Of a stretch of DNA of 45,221 nucleotides, positions 7,440 to 16,512 are shown in pieces. This stretch comes from an uncultured Bacteroidales bacterium (GTDB taxonomy: Bacteria > Bacteroidota > Bacteroidia > Bacteroidales > FEN-979), in NCBI GenBank assembly GCA_903885595.1, contig CAISJJ010000179.1, positions 1 through 45,221 on the forward strand. Reading direction: 5' to 3'. Both the position numbers and the translations under genes were made by a program. A model generated the notes under the pieces. The model worked only from the letters and a program-made list of their open reading frames with translations. It was not told the DNA's origin and ran no database searches. Positions within the stretch are counted from its first letter, which is position 1. Each line of letters begins with the position of its first letter.

Positions 7440-10400
7440 ATGAGAACTTATGGGATTAACCTTGAAACACTTCAAAATGAATTTCATAAAAGTCAACTGG
7501 TGGACTTAACATCCAATTGGCAATTTTTAGGACCAAAAAATATATTGAACTCCAATTCCCCTTATCTTCAATGCATTGGAAAAGTCACAGCCATTTTTGT
7601 TGATTTGTTGATCGATCCTTCCGGTAAAACAATATATGCAGGAACAGAATCATCGGGGTTGTGGAAAACAACCGATAAAGGTTCTCATTGGAAGAATATT
7701 TCTGATCAAATCCCTCTTCTCTGTGGTATAACGGGAATTTCAGGCGATCCATTTCAGGAAAATACCATTTATATCTCCACCGGAACAAACCCGATGGGAT
7801 TATATCCCTATAGCTTTGGCATTTATAAAAGTCTTGATGGTGGTTATTCGTGGAATAATATATGTCCGCTTGCGCCCTGGATGGGGAATATCATTGCGAA
7901 TGTAGTTTGTCATCCCTCAATACCGAATATGGTCTTTGCTTTATTTGATGATAAAATCATCCGTTCAAAAGATGCGGGGGTACATTGGGATACAATTTTC
8001 GGGAAAACAAATACTCCATTTCGTTTAACCCAGGATTTTATTTATCGAAAAAAATTTCTGATTGATTTCGAATTCAAACCTGAAAGTTTAGATACCCTGT
8101 ATATTTGCAGCAATGGTTTTAAAGGTTATGGCCCCGATACCAAATGGCATACTGCCGAATTGTGGAAGACCCTGAATGCCACCGAAAGCGATGTTACCTG
8201 GACCAGACGTGACACGAGTTTTGCATCGAGAATGGTTTCATGGTGTTATGAACTTGCTGTGACCCCGGCTGATAAAATGAGCGTTTATCTGATCGGAGTT
8301 GATACTAATAATAGGAAGCGTCTCTATAAATCCCGAGACAATGGGGTATCATTTATTCAACGTGAAATTGTTGATATTTCTTTGGCTGATGAAAATAGAC
8401 TCGAATTATTGGTTTCTCCGGTTGATACAAGTAGATTATATGTTGGAGGTGGGTTTATGAACCGTTTGGTCGGGTTTGGGATGCCACAGGTGCTTGAGTC
8501 CGGACATTATGATGTTCGGTGTTCCTATATTTATAATTCAGGAGAATCTGCATCCAGCGATACTTTAGTTATAGGGAATGATGGGGGTGTGTCTTTTTCT
8601 CCGGCAGGAGGTGGTTCTTTCGAAAATATTAATGGTGAAGGTTTAAACATAACTCAGCTTTATGGCATGGGAACTGCGAACTCCTACTCGGGGTTGATTA
8701 GCGCCGGAGCGCTTGATAATGGGTTATTCGTAAGTACGGATGGGGGTTGGAGTAACCCACTTGCATGCGATGGTGGAAATGTTGTAGTCAACCCTTCAGA
8801 CCCCCAAAAAATGTTCGCGAACGTATGGGGTTCGATGGATTTTGGTTATAATATTATACACACAACAGATGCATGGCAAACATCTAGTGGATTTGGTTCT
8901 GGTTTCGCCCAAATATTTCACCATGAACCGTCTTCGTATAATCGGCCCCTGCTCATGCACTTATATAATCATGAAACACTGTTTACCGGTTGCCGAAATG
9001 TTTACAGAACAATAGACGAAGGCGATAATTGGAGGAGAGTTTCAATATTTGAACTGATGAATAATCCCGTGGATAGCGGAGCAATTTTATCCGCAATAGC
9101 CATTGCCCCATCAAATGACAGTATTGTATATGCAGCATTTGAAGGTCCGACATGGAGCTCAATTATCAGGAAAAAATTGTATAGAACCACCAATCAATGG
9201 AAGGATTCCATTGCCGATTGGGTTGACCTGTCATTTGACAATATCAGCCTTGGTTGTTTGAGTTACCAGAGTATTACAGATATTGCGGTGTGTCCCACCA
9301 ATCCCGACAGAGTCTGGATTACCATGAGCGGATTTGGGTTGAATAGAGTCTTGTATTCAAATGATGGAGGTCACGTTTGGACAAATATTTCTAATGGGTT
9401 GCCCGGGCTGCCAATTCACAGTATAAGATATTTAAAAGGAAGTAACGATATGTTGTTTGCAGGAACCGATGGGGGTGTGTATCGACGGACAGCCACTATG
9501 AACGCTTGGGAACCATTCAATAATAATTTACCCTCTCCCATTATTTCCGATATTGAAATCAATGATTCATTGCAGGTTATCCGGGTTTCAACATTCGGAA
9601 GAGGGATTTGGGAGTCACCCTTACAATGTGATTTCGTGGATGATACCTTAAAAATAACAAGAGATACGATTTGGAGAACTCAAATTAAAATGGATCGGAG
9701 TATCCTCGTTAAAGCCCCTGCTCATTTTACAATAAAAAATTTAGTGCGCTTCCCATACCAGGCAAAAATAATGGTCGAACCTGGCGCACAACTCATTGTT
9801 GACAACGGAACACTTTCAAATGGATGTGGCAGTCAATGGCTTGGTATAGATGTTTGGGGTAACAGCTCAAAACCGCAAAACAGTGTGAACCAGGGTTGGG
9901 TTTATTTTCGCAATGGCGCTATTGTTGAACATGCACGTATTGGTGTTTCAACTTGCAAAGTTGATGTTAACGGTAACATACTCTGGAATACAACAGGAGG
10001 TATTATTACAGCAACAAATTGTACATTCCTGAATAATTATAAAGCAATCCAGTTTCTTTCATACTCTTACCGGCAATATAGCAAATTCGAAAATGTCGCC
10101 TTTCAATCTGATGGCGGGGAATTAAATGATATTAATCATTCTAATTTGGAATTTGTCAGCTTGTTTGACGTATATGGGGTGAGATTTTCAGGCTGCCGGT
10201 TTCAAAACCTGAATATTGACACAGCCCTGTTTTACCATTTTAATACTGTTAAACGATACGGAATATATGGTATCAATGCTGCTTTTTCTATTGGTCAACT
10301 GTGTCTCAATCAAACAGTGCCCTGTAGTCAATTGATTTCGTCAAAATTCAGCGGATTGAATTATGCGATATATGCTGAAAACTATGATCCATTGCGGTTT

Positions 10401-12239
10401 GTTGAGATAAATAAGTGTTATTTCTCAAACAACTTTCGCGGGGTGTATTTTAGTGGGATGATTGGGGCATCTGTGACAAGTAATACTTTTAAAATACCCC
10501 GGGTGAATGCGACATTGACAGATACTCTTTACAATCTTTATCTAAATACTTGTTCCAGATACAAGGTCCAGGAGAATTCTTTCACATCAAAATCATATTA
10601 TCCATATTATTATAACGCTAATTTTATCGGGTTAATAGTGAATAATTCAGGAATTGAATCAAATGAGATTTATAACAACCAATTTAGCATATTAAAATAT
10701 GCCATACTTGCCCAGGATCAGAACCGTTCTACAACCTCAACAGATGGGCTTTGCCTTAAATGTAACGATTTTTCCTTTACGAAATTTGATGCGGCAATAC
10801 CAATAAGTGATCCTTCTCATTATTCCGATTGGGGCATCGCACTCTATCAGGGCGACTCGCTCTCGGTGACCGGTCCGGCCGGAAATACATTTTCCCCACA
10901 GCACACCAGCGGCGTAAGCGATCTGAATAACTTAGGGGCAAGGTTTAAGTATTATCATCATACTGAGCAATTAATGGATCCTCGCTTACAACCTGATTAT
11001 TACACGAATGTCGCGGTGAGGCCAACAATTTGGACATATACAAAACCAACAGGCTGCCCATCAAAACTCGTTGGAGGGGGATCAATTTCTGGTATCAAGG
11101 ATGCAATGGCGTACGAATCGGATACAATTATAGCGAAAGAATTACAATTAAGTGCACTGATCGATGGAGGTAACACTGAATCTCTGAATTCCGAAATTCT
11201 GACCAGTACGCCTACTGAAGCGGTGGTACTCCGGGATCAATTATTAAGCAAATCGCCATTTCTATCCGATACCACTATGCAATCGGCCATAGCGAAGGAA
11301 AATGTCCTGCCCAACGAGATGATTCGCGATGTTCTGGTAGCCAATCCTCAATCGGCCACTTCAGACAAGGTACTTGAAGAACTCAATAACCGGTTTGTCC
11401 CCATGCCTGATTCAATGATGGCAGAGATCCTGGTTGGAGAAGAGATTGTCTCTACAAAAGAAATGCTGGAAGCAGAAATAGCCTCCCACAAAAATAAACG
11501 TGTTGAGGCGCTCTATGAGCTTATTCGAATTTATAAGAATGATACGGTAAGCCCTTCCTCACATGATAGCCTGATCGCCCTGTTACAAAACCAGCCGGAC
11601 CTGCCTTTAAAGTACCTGCTTGCCTTTGAATACCTGAATACAAGAGATACAAGTAGTCTTAACAACACGCTGGCGGCCATCCCTTCATCTTTTAATCTGA
11701 ATCCTCAGCAAAGCAATGCACACAACGATTACCTGGCCTATTTTTCGATCATGAAGGAAATGGTTAAGCATGATAAAAATATCTTCACCATGGATTCCTC
11801 CTCAATTGCGGTTGTTGAGAGCATATACAATACTGCTATTGAACCGGTAAAAACGTATGCCCGCAATATCCTGATCATCCGGGAAGCGCTGACTTATCAT
11901 GAGCCGATTCTTCTACCTGACAATGTAAAATCATCAAAAGAGAAGAAAACAATTAAGATGGGAAGATTTGTCGAGAAATCTTATATGAAGGTTTTTCCCA
12001 ATCCTGCAAAGCAGTATCTTATTGTCGAATACAATTTAAAAGACAAGTTTAATACTAAAAACGAAGTTACTTTGATTGTGACAAATACAAATGGCCACAA
12101 TGTATTACAGAAAATACTGATAAAAAAGCAGGACCAAGAGTTGATACCAACATCTACATTTTCCACCGGCACGTATTTATGTTCGATAAGTATTAATGGT
12201 AAAATACTTGATACCAAAAAATTTGTTATTGTCGAATAA
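7440..12239 (+). CDS. Large T9SS-secreted propeller/beta-helix protein (main part of a gene interrupted at 7383)
   Basis: A 1599-residue frame, best read as continuing the 7161 frame (it is open from 7386). Domains in order: a BNR/sortilin-like beta-propeller region to about residue 720, with repeated blade motifs such as IYAGTESSGLWKTTDKGSHW and LYSNDGGHVWTNIS. A right-handed beta-helix-like region follows at about 760-1170 (short asparagine-rich turns). An alpha-helical region lies at about 1220-1490 (LSALIDGGNTESLNSEI and similar). The type A T9SS sorting domain begins at KVFPNPAKQY near 1516 and ends at the C-terminus. Such proteins cross the outer membrane through the Por/Spr machinery and are released or anchored. 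The substrate or ligand is unknown. As it stands, the frame from 7440 has no signal peptide. A strong terminator follows directly. Confidence 0.85.
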   Translation: MRTYGINLETLQNEFHKSQLVDLTSNWQFLGPKNILNSNSPYLQCIGKVTAIFVDLLIDPSGKTIYAGTESSGLWKTTDKGSHWKNISDQIPLLCGITGISGDPFQENTIYISTGTNPMGLYPYSFGIYKSLDGGYSWNNICPLAPWMGNIIANVVCHPSIPNMVFALFDDKIIRSKDAGVHWDTIFGKTNTPFRLTQDFIYRKKFLIDFEFKPESLDTLYICSNGFKGYGPDTKWHTAELWKTLNATESDVTWTRRDTSFASRMVSWCYELAVTPADKMSVYLIGVDTNNRKRLYKSRDNGVSFIQREIVDISLADENRLELLVSPVDTSRLYVGGGFMNRLVGFGMPQVLESGHYDVRCSYIYNSGESASSDTLVIGNDGGVSFSPAGGGSFENINGEGLNITQLYGMGTANSYSGLISAGALDNGLFVSTDGGWSNPLACDGGNVVVNPSDPQKMFANVWGSMDFGYNIIHTTDAWQTSSGFGSGFAQIFHHEPSSYNRPLLMHLYNHETLFTGCRNVYRTIDEGDNWRRVSIFELMNNPVDSGAILSAIAIAPSNDSIVYAAFEGPTWSSIIRKKLYRTTNQWKDSIADWVDLSFDNISLGCLSYQSITDIAVCPTNPDRVWITMSGFGLNRVLYSNDGGHVWTNISNGLPGLPIHSIRYLKGSNDMLFAGTDGGVYRRTATMNAWEPFNNNLPSPIISDIEINDSLQVIRVSTFGRGIWESPLQCDFVDDTLKITRDTIWRTQIKMDRSILVKAPAHFTIKNLVRFPYQAKIMVEPGAQLIVDNGTLSNGCGSQWLGIDVWGNSSKPQNSVNQGWVYFRNGAIVEHARIGVSTCKVDVNGNILWNTTGGIITATNCTFLNNYKAIQFLSYSYRQYSKFENVAFQSDGGELNDINHSNLEFVSLFDVYGVRFSGCRFQNLNIDTALFYHFNTVKRYGIYGINAAFSIGQLCLNQTVPCSQLISSKFSGLNYAIYAENYDPLRFVEINKCYFSNNFRGVYFSGMIGASVTSNTFKIPRVNATLTDTLYNLYLNTCSRYKVQENSFTSKSYYPYYYNANFIGLIVNNSGIESNEIYNNQFSILKYAILAQDQNRSTTSTDGLCLKCNDFSFTKFDAAIPISDPSHYSDWGIALYQGDSLSVTGPAGNTFSPQHTSGVSDLNNLGARFKYYHHTEQLMDPRLQPDYYTNVAVRPTIWTYTKPTGCPSKLVGGGSISGIKDAMAYESDTIIAKELQLSALIDGGNTESLNSEILTSTPTEAVVLRDQLLSKSPFLSDTTMQSAIAKENVLPNEMIRDVLVANPQSATSDKVLEELNNRFVPMPDSMMAEILVGEEIVSTKEMLEAEIASHKNKRVEALYELIRIYKNDTVSPSSHDSLIALLQNQPDLPLKYLLAFEYLNTRDTSSLNNTLAAIPSSFNLNPQQSNAHNDYLAYFSIMKEMVKHDKNIFTMDSSSIAVVESIYNTAIEPVKTYARNILIIREALTYHEPILLPDNVKSSKEKKTIKMGRFVEKSYMKVFPNPAKQYLIVEYNLKDKFNTKNEVTLIVTNTNGHNVLQKILIKKQDQELIPTSTFSTGTYLCSISINGKILDTKKFVIVE

Positions 12240-12242
12240 ACC

Positions 12243-12276
12243 AAAATCCCCGGGTGAAAATCCGGGGATTTTTTTT
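12243..12276 (+). terminator. Rho-independent terminator after the first T9SS gene
   Basis: A perfect 11-bp stem, AAAATCCCCGG (12243-12253) paired with CCGGGGATTTT (12262-12272), with an 8-base loop and a run of T to 12276. It starts four bases after the TAA of the propeller gene. The next gene starts 12 bases after the T-run. Confidence 0.93.
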
Positions 12277-12287
12277 ACCTTTATCCT

Positions 12288-13868
12288 ATGGTTAGAGTGT
12301 TTGTTTTTATTGTAACATTTTTTATATCAACATATTCTGTTTGCCAGACCTGGGTTAAAATATATGGCCAGGGCCAGAATGCGGTTGCAATTCATGTTAT
12401 TGCAGACTATGATAAAGGATTTACTTTCTTAGGTGACTTGGATTACAATTATTCATGGATATTTAAAACAGATGTGAATGGGGATATACTTCACGATAAA
12501 AGAATAGGCTCTGTAAACAATACAGTTTGGTCATCAAACATAGAGAGAACAATTGATAATGGGTACATCCTATCCGGAACATGGACAAAATTCAATAGTT
12601 CATTTGATGCGTTTATTATCAAGTTGAATTCCTGTTATGAAATCGAGTGGTGCAAGACCCTGATTACCCCTACAAATTATGATATGGGGATACGGGTAAA
12701 ACCTACACCTGAAGGTGACTTTCTTCTTTTAGGGGGGTATTTTTTAACGAACCCTGTTTCAAATGTCTCCCTATTCAAATTCAACAGTTCCGGAGACCTG
12801 ATCTGGCATCAGTTTTATCCATTAGATAGTTTGTATTATGATGATCAGCCAACTGATCTTGTTATAGATAATGACGGGTATCTAATCGTTACACGTCGGT
12901 ATTATCCTGATCCAGGACAATATGGCGGCGGGACATTACGAAGTAATTATATCAAGACAGATACTGCCGGAATTGAAATATGGAATACGGTATATATCGA
13001 TAATGGCTACTATTACAGCCGACCATGGGCCTCAACAAAAAATCAATATGGTCATTATTATACTACTTGTACTCATACCATCTATAGTTCTGGGGATAAT
13101 CCTGCGTTAATTAAGGTGCTTCATAATGGGACTCAATCATACAACCATGATATTATAAATACTGGTACTTTTAATTTAAGCGGGATGGGTACGGTTGACA
13201 TTTTACATGATACAAACTTCGTTATGTTCGGAGTTTGGACCATCTCAGATGTAAAAAGTAATGTTGTGGTAAAAACTGATACCATTGGTAATCTAAGAAA
13301 AACAAAAGTGTTACCTCAAACAACAAATGCCTTTATAAGTGCAACTCAATCAATTGACAATAAATTTGTTTCCGTAGGCAACGATGCCACCGGTGGTTCC
13401 TGGAAGATCTATGCGGTGAAAGTCAATTCCGACCTGGAGTACGATACCATTTACACCCATCCCTTCACCTACGACAGTCTTTGTCCGCATCCTATTGTTT
13501 CTGATACGATAGACCCTGAATGCAGCAATGTTTATGTGGGAATTGAAGAACCTTTTACAAATCCGGAAACAACACGAATGAAGGTATATCCCAATCCTGC
13601 AAAGGATAAAATCACCCTTGAAATGCCGAAATACCTTGTGGTTCAAAATAACACCAGCGCTGTTCCGTCAACAACAATTTATCATCAATGGGGGTCGGTT
13701 ATGCTTGAAGCATATGACCTATATGGGAAAAAGGTGTTTGAGAAAGAGGTTACCCGTGCAGAAACAGAGGCCAGCCTGGATGTTTCACAATGGGAAAATG
13801 GCATGTACCTGTTCCAATTGATATACAACAAACAAACGGTAGCATCTTCAAAAGTTTTGATTCAGTGA
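12288..13868 (+). CDS. T9SS-secreted protein with type A C-terminal sorting domain
   Basis: A 526-residue exported protein. Residues 1-20 form a signal peptide (MVRVFVFIVTFFISTYSVCQ). The body to about 400 is a series of beta-strand repeats of the form FKTDVNGDI, FNSSGDLIW and KTDTIGNLR, as in the predicted beta-propellers of many Bacteroidetes surface proteins. A linker (YDSLCPHPIVSDTIDPEC) common in T9SS cargo leads to the sorting domain, which begins MKVYPNPAKDKITLEM near residue 430 and ends SSKVLIQ. The sorting domain start resembles that of the preceding protein. The start ATG lies just after the upstream terminator, and TACCTTTA directly before it is a one-mismatch -7 box. The specific function is unknown. 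Confidence 0.88.
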   Translation: MVRVFVFIVTFFISTYSVCQTWVKIYGQGQNAVAIHVIADYDKGFTFLGDLDYNYSWIFKTDVNGDILHDKRIGSVNNTVWSSNIERTIDNGYILSGTWTKFNSSFDAFIIKLNSCYEIEWCKTLITPTNYDMGIRVKPTPEGDFLLLGGYFLTNPVSNVSLFKFNSSGDLIWHQFYPLDSLYYDDQPTDLVIDNDGYLIVTRRYYPDPGQYGGGTLRSNYIKTDTAGIEIWNTVYIDNGYYYSRPWASTKNQYGHYYTTCTHTIYSSGDNPALIKVLHNGTQSYNHDIINTGTFNLSGMGTVDILHDTNFVMFGVWTISDVKSNVVVKTDTIGNLRKTKVLPQTTNAFISATQSIDNKFVSVGNDATGGSWKIYAVKVNSDLEYDTIYTHPFTYDSLCPHPIVSDTIDPECSNVYVGIEEPFTNPETTRMKVYPNPAKDKITLEMPKYLVVQNNTSAVPSTTIYHQWGSVMLEAYDLYGKKVFEKEVTRAETEASLDVSQWENGMYLFQLIYNKQTVASSKVLIQ

Positions 13869-13939
13869 TGCTATCGGATTTTCATGTCAAGGCGATTTCT
13901 TAAATCCGGAAATGCTGTTCCCTTTGAGCCGCAAAGTCC

Positions 13940-13947
13940 TATATTTG
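13940..13947 (+). promoter_or_regulatory. -7 box that places the murD2 start at 13977
   Basis: TATATTTG is a full match to TAnnTTTG, 29 bases before the ATG at 13977. It lies inside the longer frame that opens at 13884, so a transcript from it could not encode the first 31 residues of that frame. A TTTG at the right distance is not seen (only TGTT at a 20-base spacing). Confidence 0.6.
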
Positions 13948-13976
13948 CAAAGGAAAATGTTGGCAAGTCTTGGTAT

Positions 13977-15419
13977 ATGGTTAATCTGATCCGTGAACGG
14001 TTTGAACACAAATCGATCGTTCTGCTGGGTTTTGGCAGAGAGGGGCAGTCGAGTTATTCCCTGCTGAGGAGGGTATTCCCCGGCAAGCAACTGGCAATTG
14101 CAGATGCAAGTGAAAGTGTGCGCGAAAACCCATTGATCAGGGAGGATAAATCGGTCAGTTTCATTACCGGACCCGACTATCTCAATAAATTGAATGATTT
14201 CGACGTGATTTTCCGATCTCCGGGAATCCCTGTCTGGCAAATTGTCCGGGAACATATTTCAGCCGCCAACTCCCCCAATCACTCAATCACTCAACCACTC
14301 AATCACTCAATTCTTCGAGAAAAAATCACATCTCAAACAGAATTATTCCTCGAATGCTATTCAAAACAGGTGATCGGCGTCACCGGAACCAAGGGTAAAA
14401 GCACTACATCCAGCCTGATCCATCATATTTTGAAGACAGCCGGCAGAGATGTGCTTCTGGCTGGCAACATCGGAAATCCCGTTTTTCATTTCATCGACCT
14501 CATCACGCCTGACACGATCATCGTTTTTGAAATGTCATCGCATCAGCTTGAATTCCTGAAGCTGGCACCTCATATTTCGGTGCTGCTCAATCTTTTCCAG
14601 GAACATCTTGATGCCTATGAAACTTATGATGCCTATCAGCTTGCCAAGCTGAACATCACAAAATATCAGCAGCAGCGCGATTTTATCATTTTCAATGCCG
14701 ACGACCCCCAGGTTGCCAAACTGGTAGCGCCATATCTGAAAAACCGGTTTGCCTGTCCGTTTTCTTTGAAAGAGCGGTCACGTCCCGGTGGATTTATCCG
14801 GGACGGCTTTGTTTGCTTTGCCGATGAAAATCAAGTCGTCCCGGTGTGGAAGATTCATCAGGACCGGTTTTTACGCGGTGAGCACAACCTCAAGAACATC
14901 ATGGCTGCCGTGAATGTGGCCATGATCTGCGGAATTGAAACTGAAATGATCGAAGATGGCATCGCCACCTTCAAAGGACTTGAACACCGGCTGGAGTATG
15001 TGGGCGAGTTTGGCGGGATCCATTGTTACAATGATTCAATAGCCACCATTCCTGAGGCGTGTATGGAGGCCATCAAGGCAATTCCCAATGTGGATACGCT
15101 AATTGCCGGAGGGTTCGACCGCGGAATCGACTATGCTGAACTGGCCCTCTTCCTGAGCCGATCGCAGGTGCGCAACCTGATTTTACTTGGCGCTGCAGGA
15201 AAGCGCATCGGGGAGCGCCTAAGGAATTTGGACCTTTCCGAAAAAAAAATTTGGTATATCAATCGTTTTGATGATTTTTACCCTATTGCTTTTCGCGAAA
15301 CAAAGGCGGGCTGCGCTTGTCTATTATCTCCTGCTGCTGCCAGTTATGACGAATTTAAGAATTTCGAGGAAAGGGGAAAGCGGTTCAGGGAGATGGTGAG
15401 AAGTGAGGTAGCGAGGTAG
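13977..15419 (+). CDS. murD2: MurD2-like UDP-N-acetylmuramoyl-L-alanine--L-glutamate ligase
   Basis: A Mur ligase of 480 residues from the ATG at 13977, which begins MVNLIRERFEHKSIVLLGFG. It has the ATP loop GTKGKSTT (137-144), EMSSHQLE, NLFQEHLDAY, the HRLEYVGEF block and LLSPAAASYDEF near the C-terminus. In canonical MurD the acceptor motif is NDSKATN; here it is NDSIATIPEA (352-361), with Ile for the Lys and Ile for the last Asn. From memory this NDSI(A/S)T form is shared with Xanthomonas MurD2, which ligates L-Glu; MurL would then epimerise it. The gene is not in a dcw cluster. A repeat-encoded insertion lies at about residues 100-113, and the final residues EVAR and the stop are part of another repeat array. 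A frame from 13884 is possible but has a promoter inside it. Confidence 0.8.
   Translation: MVNLIRERFEHKSIVLLGFGREGQSSYSLLRRVFPGKQLAIADASESVRENPLIREDKSVSFITGPDYLNKLNDFDVIFRSPGIPVWQIVREHISAANSPNHSITQPLNHSILREKITSQTELFLECYSKQVIGVTGTKGKSTTSSLIHHILKTAGRDVLLAGNIGNPVFHFIDLITPDTIIVFEMSSHQLEFLKLAPHISVLLNLFQEHLDAYETYDAYQLAKLNITKYQQQRDFIIFNADDPQVAKLVAPYLKNRFACPFSLKERSRPGGFIRDGFVCFADENQVVPVWKIHQDRFLRGEHNLKNIMAAVNVAMICGIETEMIEDGIATFKGLEHRLEYVGEFGGIHCYNDSIATIPEACMEAIKAIPNVDTLIAGGFDRGIDYAELALFLSRSQVRNLILLGAAGKRIGERLRNLDLSEKKIWYINRFDDFYPIAFRETKAGCACLLSPAAASYDEFKNFEERGKRFREMVRSEVAR
14276..14313 (+). repeat. In-frame octamer repeat inside murD2
   Basis: Units CAATCACT, CAATCACT, CAACCACT, CAATCACT and a partial CAATTC stand in tandem within the coding region. 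They are translated as NHSITQPLNHSI. The motif belongs to the same AATC family as the arrays at 1-357 and 38431-38490. It sits between the beta-strand ending SPGIPVW and the segment ITSQTELFLE, which in ordinary MurD are separated by only a short helix and loop. Confidence 0.85.
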
Positions 15420-15487
15420 CGAGGTAGCGAGGTAGCGAGGTAGCGAGGTAGCGAGGTAGCGAGGTAGCGAAATGGCGAAATGGCGGA
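15405..15487 (+). repeat. Octamer array overlapping the murD2 stop codon
   Basis: Tandem GAGGTAGC units (period 8) run from 15405, then change to TAGCGAAA and TGGCGAAA units near the end. The first two units encode the last residues of MurD2 and its TAG stop (15417-15419). The same octamers, in opposite orientation, fill 45114-45221. Confidence 0.92.
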
Positions 15488-15543
15488 ATTGTGAAGTGTT
15501 TTGGAACACCCGAAAAAATAAAAGTGATTGTGAAAAAGGTGAA

Positions 15544-16512
15544 ATGGCGAAAAACAGTTTAAATATGAGAGAGGTTTTTGGGTTGCTTTGTTACTTGTTA
15601 TTCCTGGCTGGGCAGGCAGGCGCCCAAAAGGCTGACTACAACACATTGGTTAATGGATATATTGAGAAATACAGGGATATTGCGGTGAAGGAGATGATGG
15701 TATACCGGATTCCGGCGAGTATCACGCTCGCCCAGGGTATCCATGAATCGGATGTTGGCCGCAGTGATCTTGCTACAAAGGCAAACAATCATTTCGGGAT
15801 TAAATGCCACAAGGAATGGTTCGGAAAAACTTTTTACAAGGATGATGATGCACCAAATGAGTGTTTCAGGAAATATGACAATGCAATTGAGTCTTTTCGT
15901 GATCATTCCTATTTTCTTACCCAGCGTGATCGTTACAAGGGGTTATTCGATCTCGATGTGAATGATTATAAGGGATGGGCAAACGGGCTTCAGGCAGCGG
16001 GGTATGCTACAAATCCCAGTTATGCCAAAAAATTGATTCAAACCATAGAATCCTTTTCCTTGTTCAGGTTTGACAATGCCAATTTCATGACGGCATTTGG
16101 CGATATGCTTGAGGATCTCGATAATCCTGAGAAACAGGCGTGGCTGCGCAAGTTTATTGTCGTGAAAAAAGGGAAGAACAACCGGAATATTTTTGAAAAT
16201 AACAGGTTAAAGATGACCATTGCCCGCAAGGATGACAATGTATACCAGCTGGCCCGTGATTTTAAGACCTCTGTGGACGATTTATTGGATTACAACGATC
16301 TTCCTTATGCGACGGCGCTCAAGCCGGGGCAGATTGTTTACCTGGAAAGCAAACGCCGCAAGGGTGCCGCAGAAAGTCACCAGGTTCAGAAAGGGGAAAC
16401 GCTTTATACCATTTCCCAACTTTATGGTATCAAACTCAAAATGTTGTATAAGCGAAATGATCTCCGCGAAGGTGTTGAACCGGCACGGGGAATGGTATTA
16501 AGGCTGCGGTAA
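15544..16512 (+). CDS. Peptidoglycan glucosaminidase (GH73) with two LysM domains
   Basis: About 322 residues from the ATG at 15544. The signal peptide contains VFGLLCYLLFLAGQAGA. The GH73 (endo-beta-N-acetylglucosaminidase) domain follows, with the catalytic region ITLAQGIHESDVGRSDLA (Glu68 of this start) and NNHFGIKCH, then YKGWANGLQAAGYATNP. Two LysM peptidoglycan-binding modules follow, starting near IARKDDNVYQLARDFK and HQVQKGETLYTISQLYG. It would cleave glycan strands in the periplasm during growth or cell separation. The open frame extends back to 15472, but those codons come partly from the repeat array and precede the signal peptide; the ATG at 15565 is an alternative start. The 3' end overlaps the convergent minus-strand gene by 15 bases. 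Confidence 0.87.
   Translation: MAKNSLNMREVFGLLCYLLFLAGQAGAQKADYNTLVNGYIEKYRDIAVKEMMVYRIPASITLAQGIHESDVGRSDLATKANNHFGIKCHKEWFGKTFYKDDDAPNECFRKYDNAIESFRDHSYFLTQRDRYKGLFDLDVNDYKGWANGLQAAGYATNPSYAKKLIQTIESFSLFRFDNANFMTAFGDMLEDLDNPEKQAWLRKFIVVKKGKNNRNIFENNRLKMTIARKDDNVYQLARDFKTSVDDLLDYNDLPYATALKPGQIVYLESKRRKGAAESHQVQKGETLYTISQLYGIKLKMLYKRNDLREGVEPARGMVLRLR

Noticed and set aside
15495-15510. GTGTT-TTGG-AACAC hairpin as a terminator after murD2
   Set aside because: The stem has only five pairs and is followed by A rather than T on the plus strand.
15324-15646. Minus-strand open frames with repeated peptide PRYLATSL
   Set aside because: They exist only because the octamer array has no stop codon on that strand (three units make eight codons). 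They overlap murD2 and have no recognisable domain.
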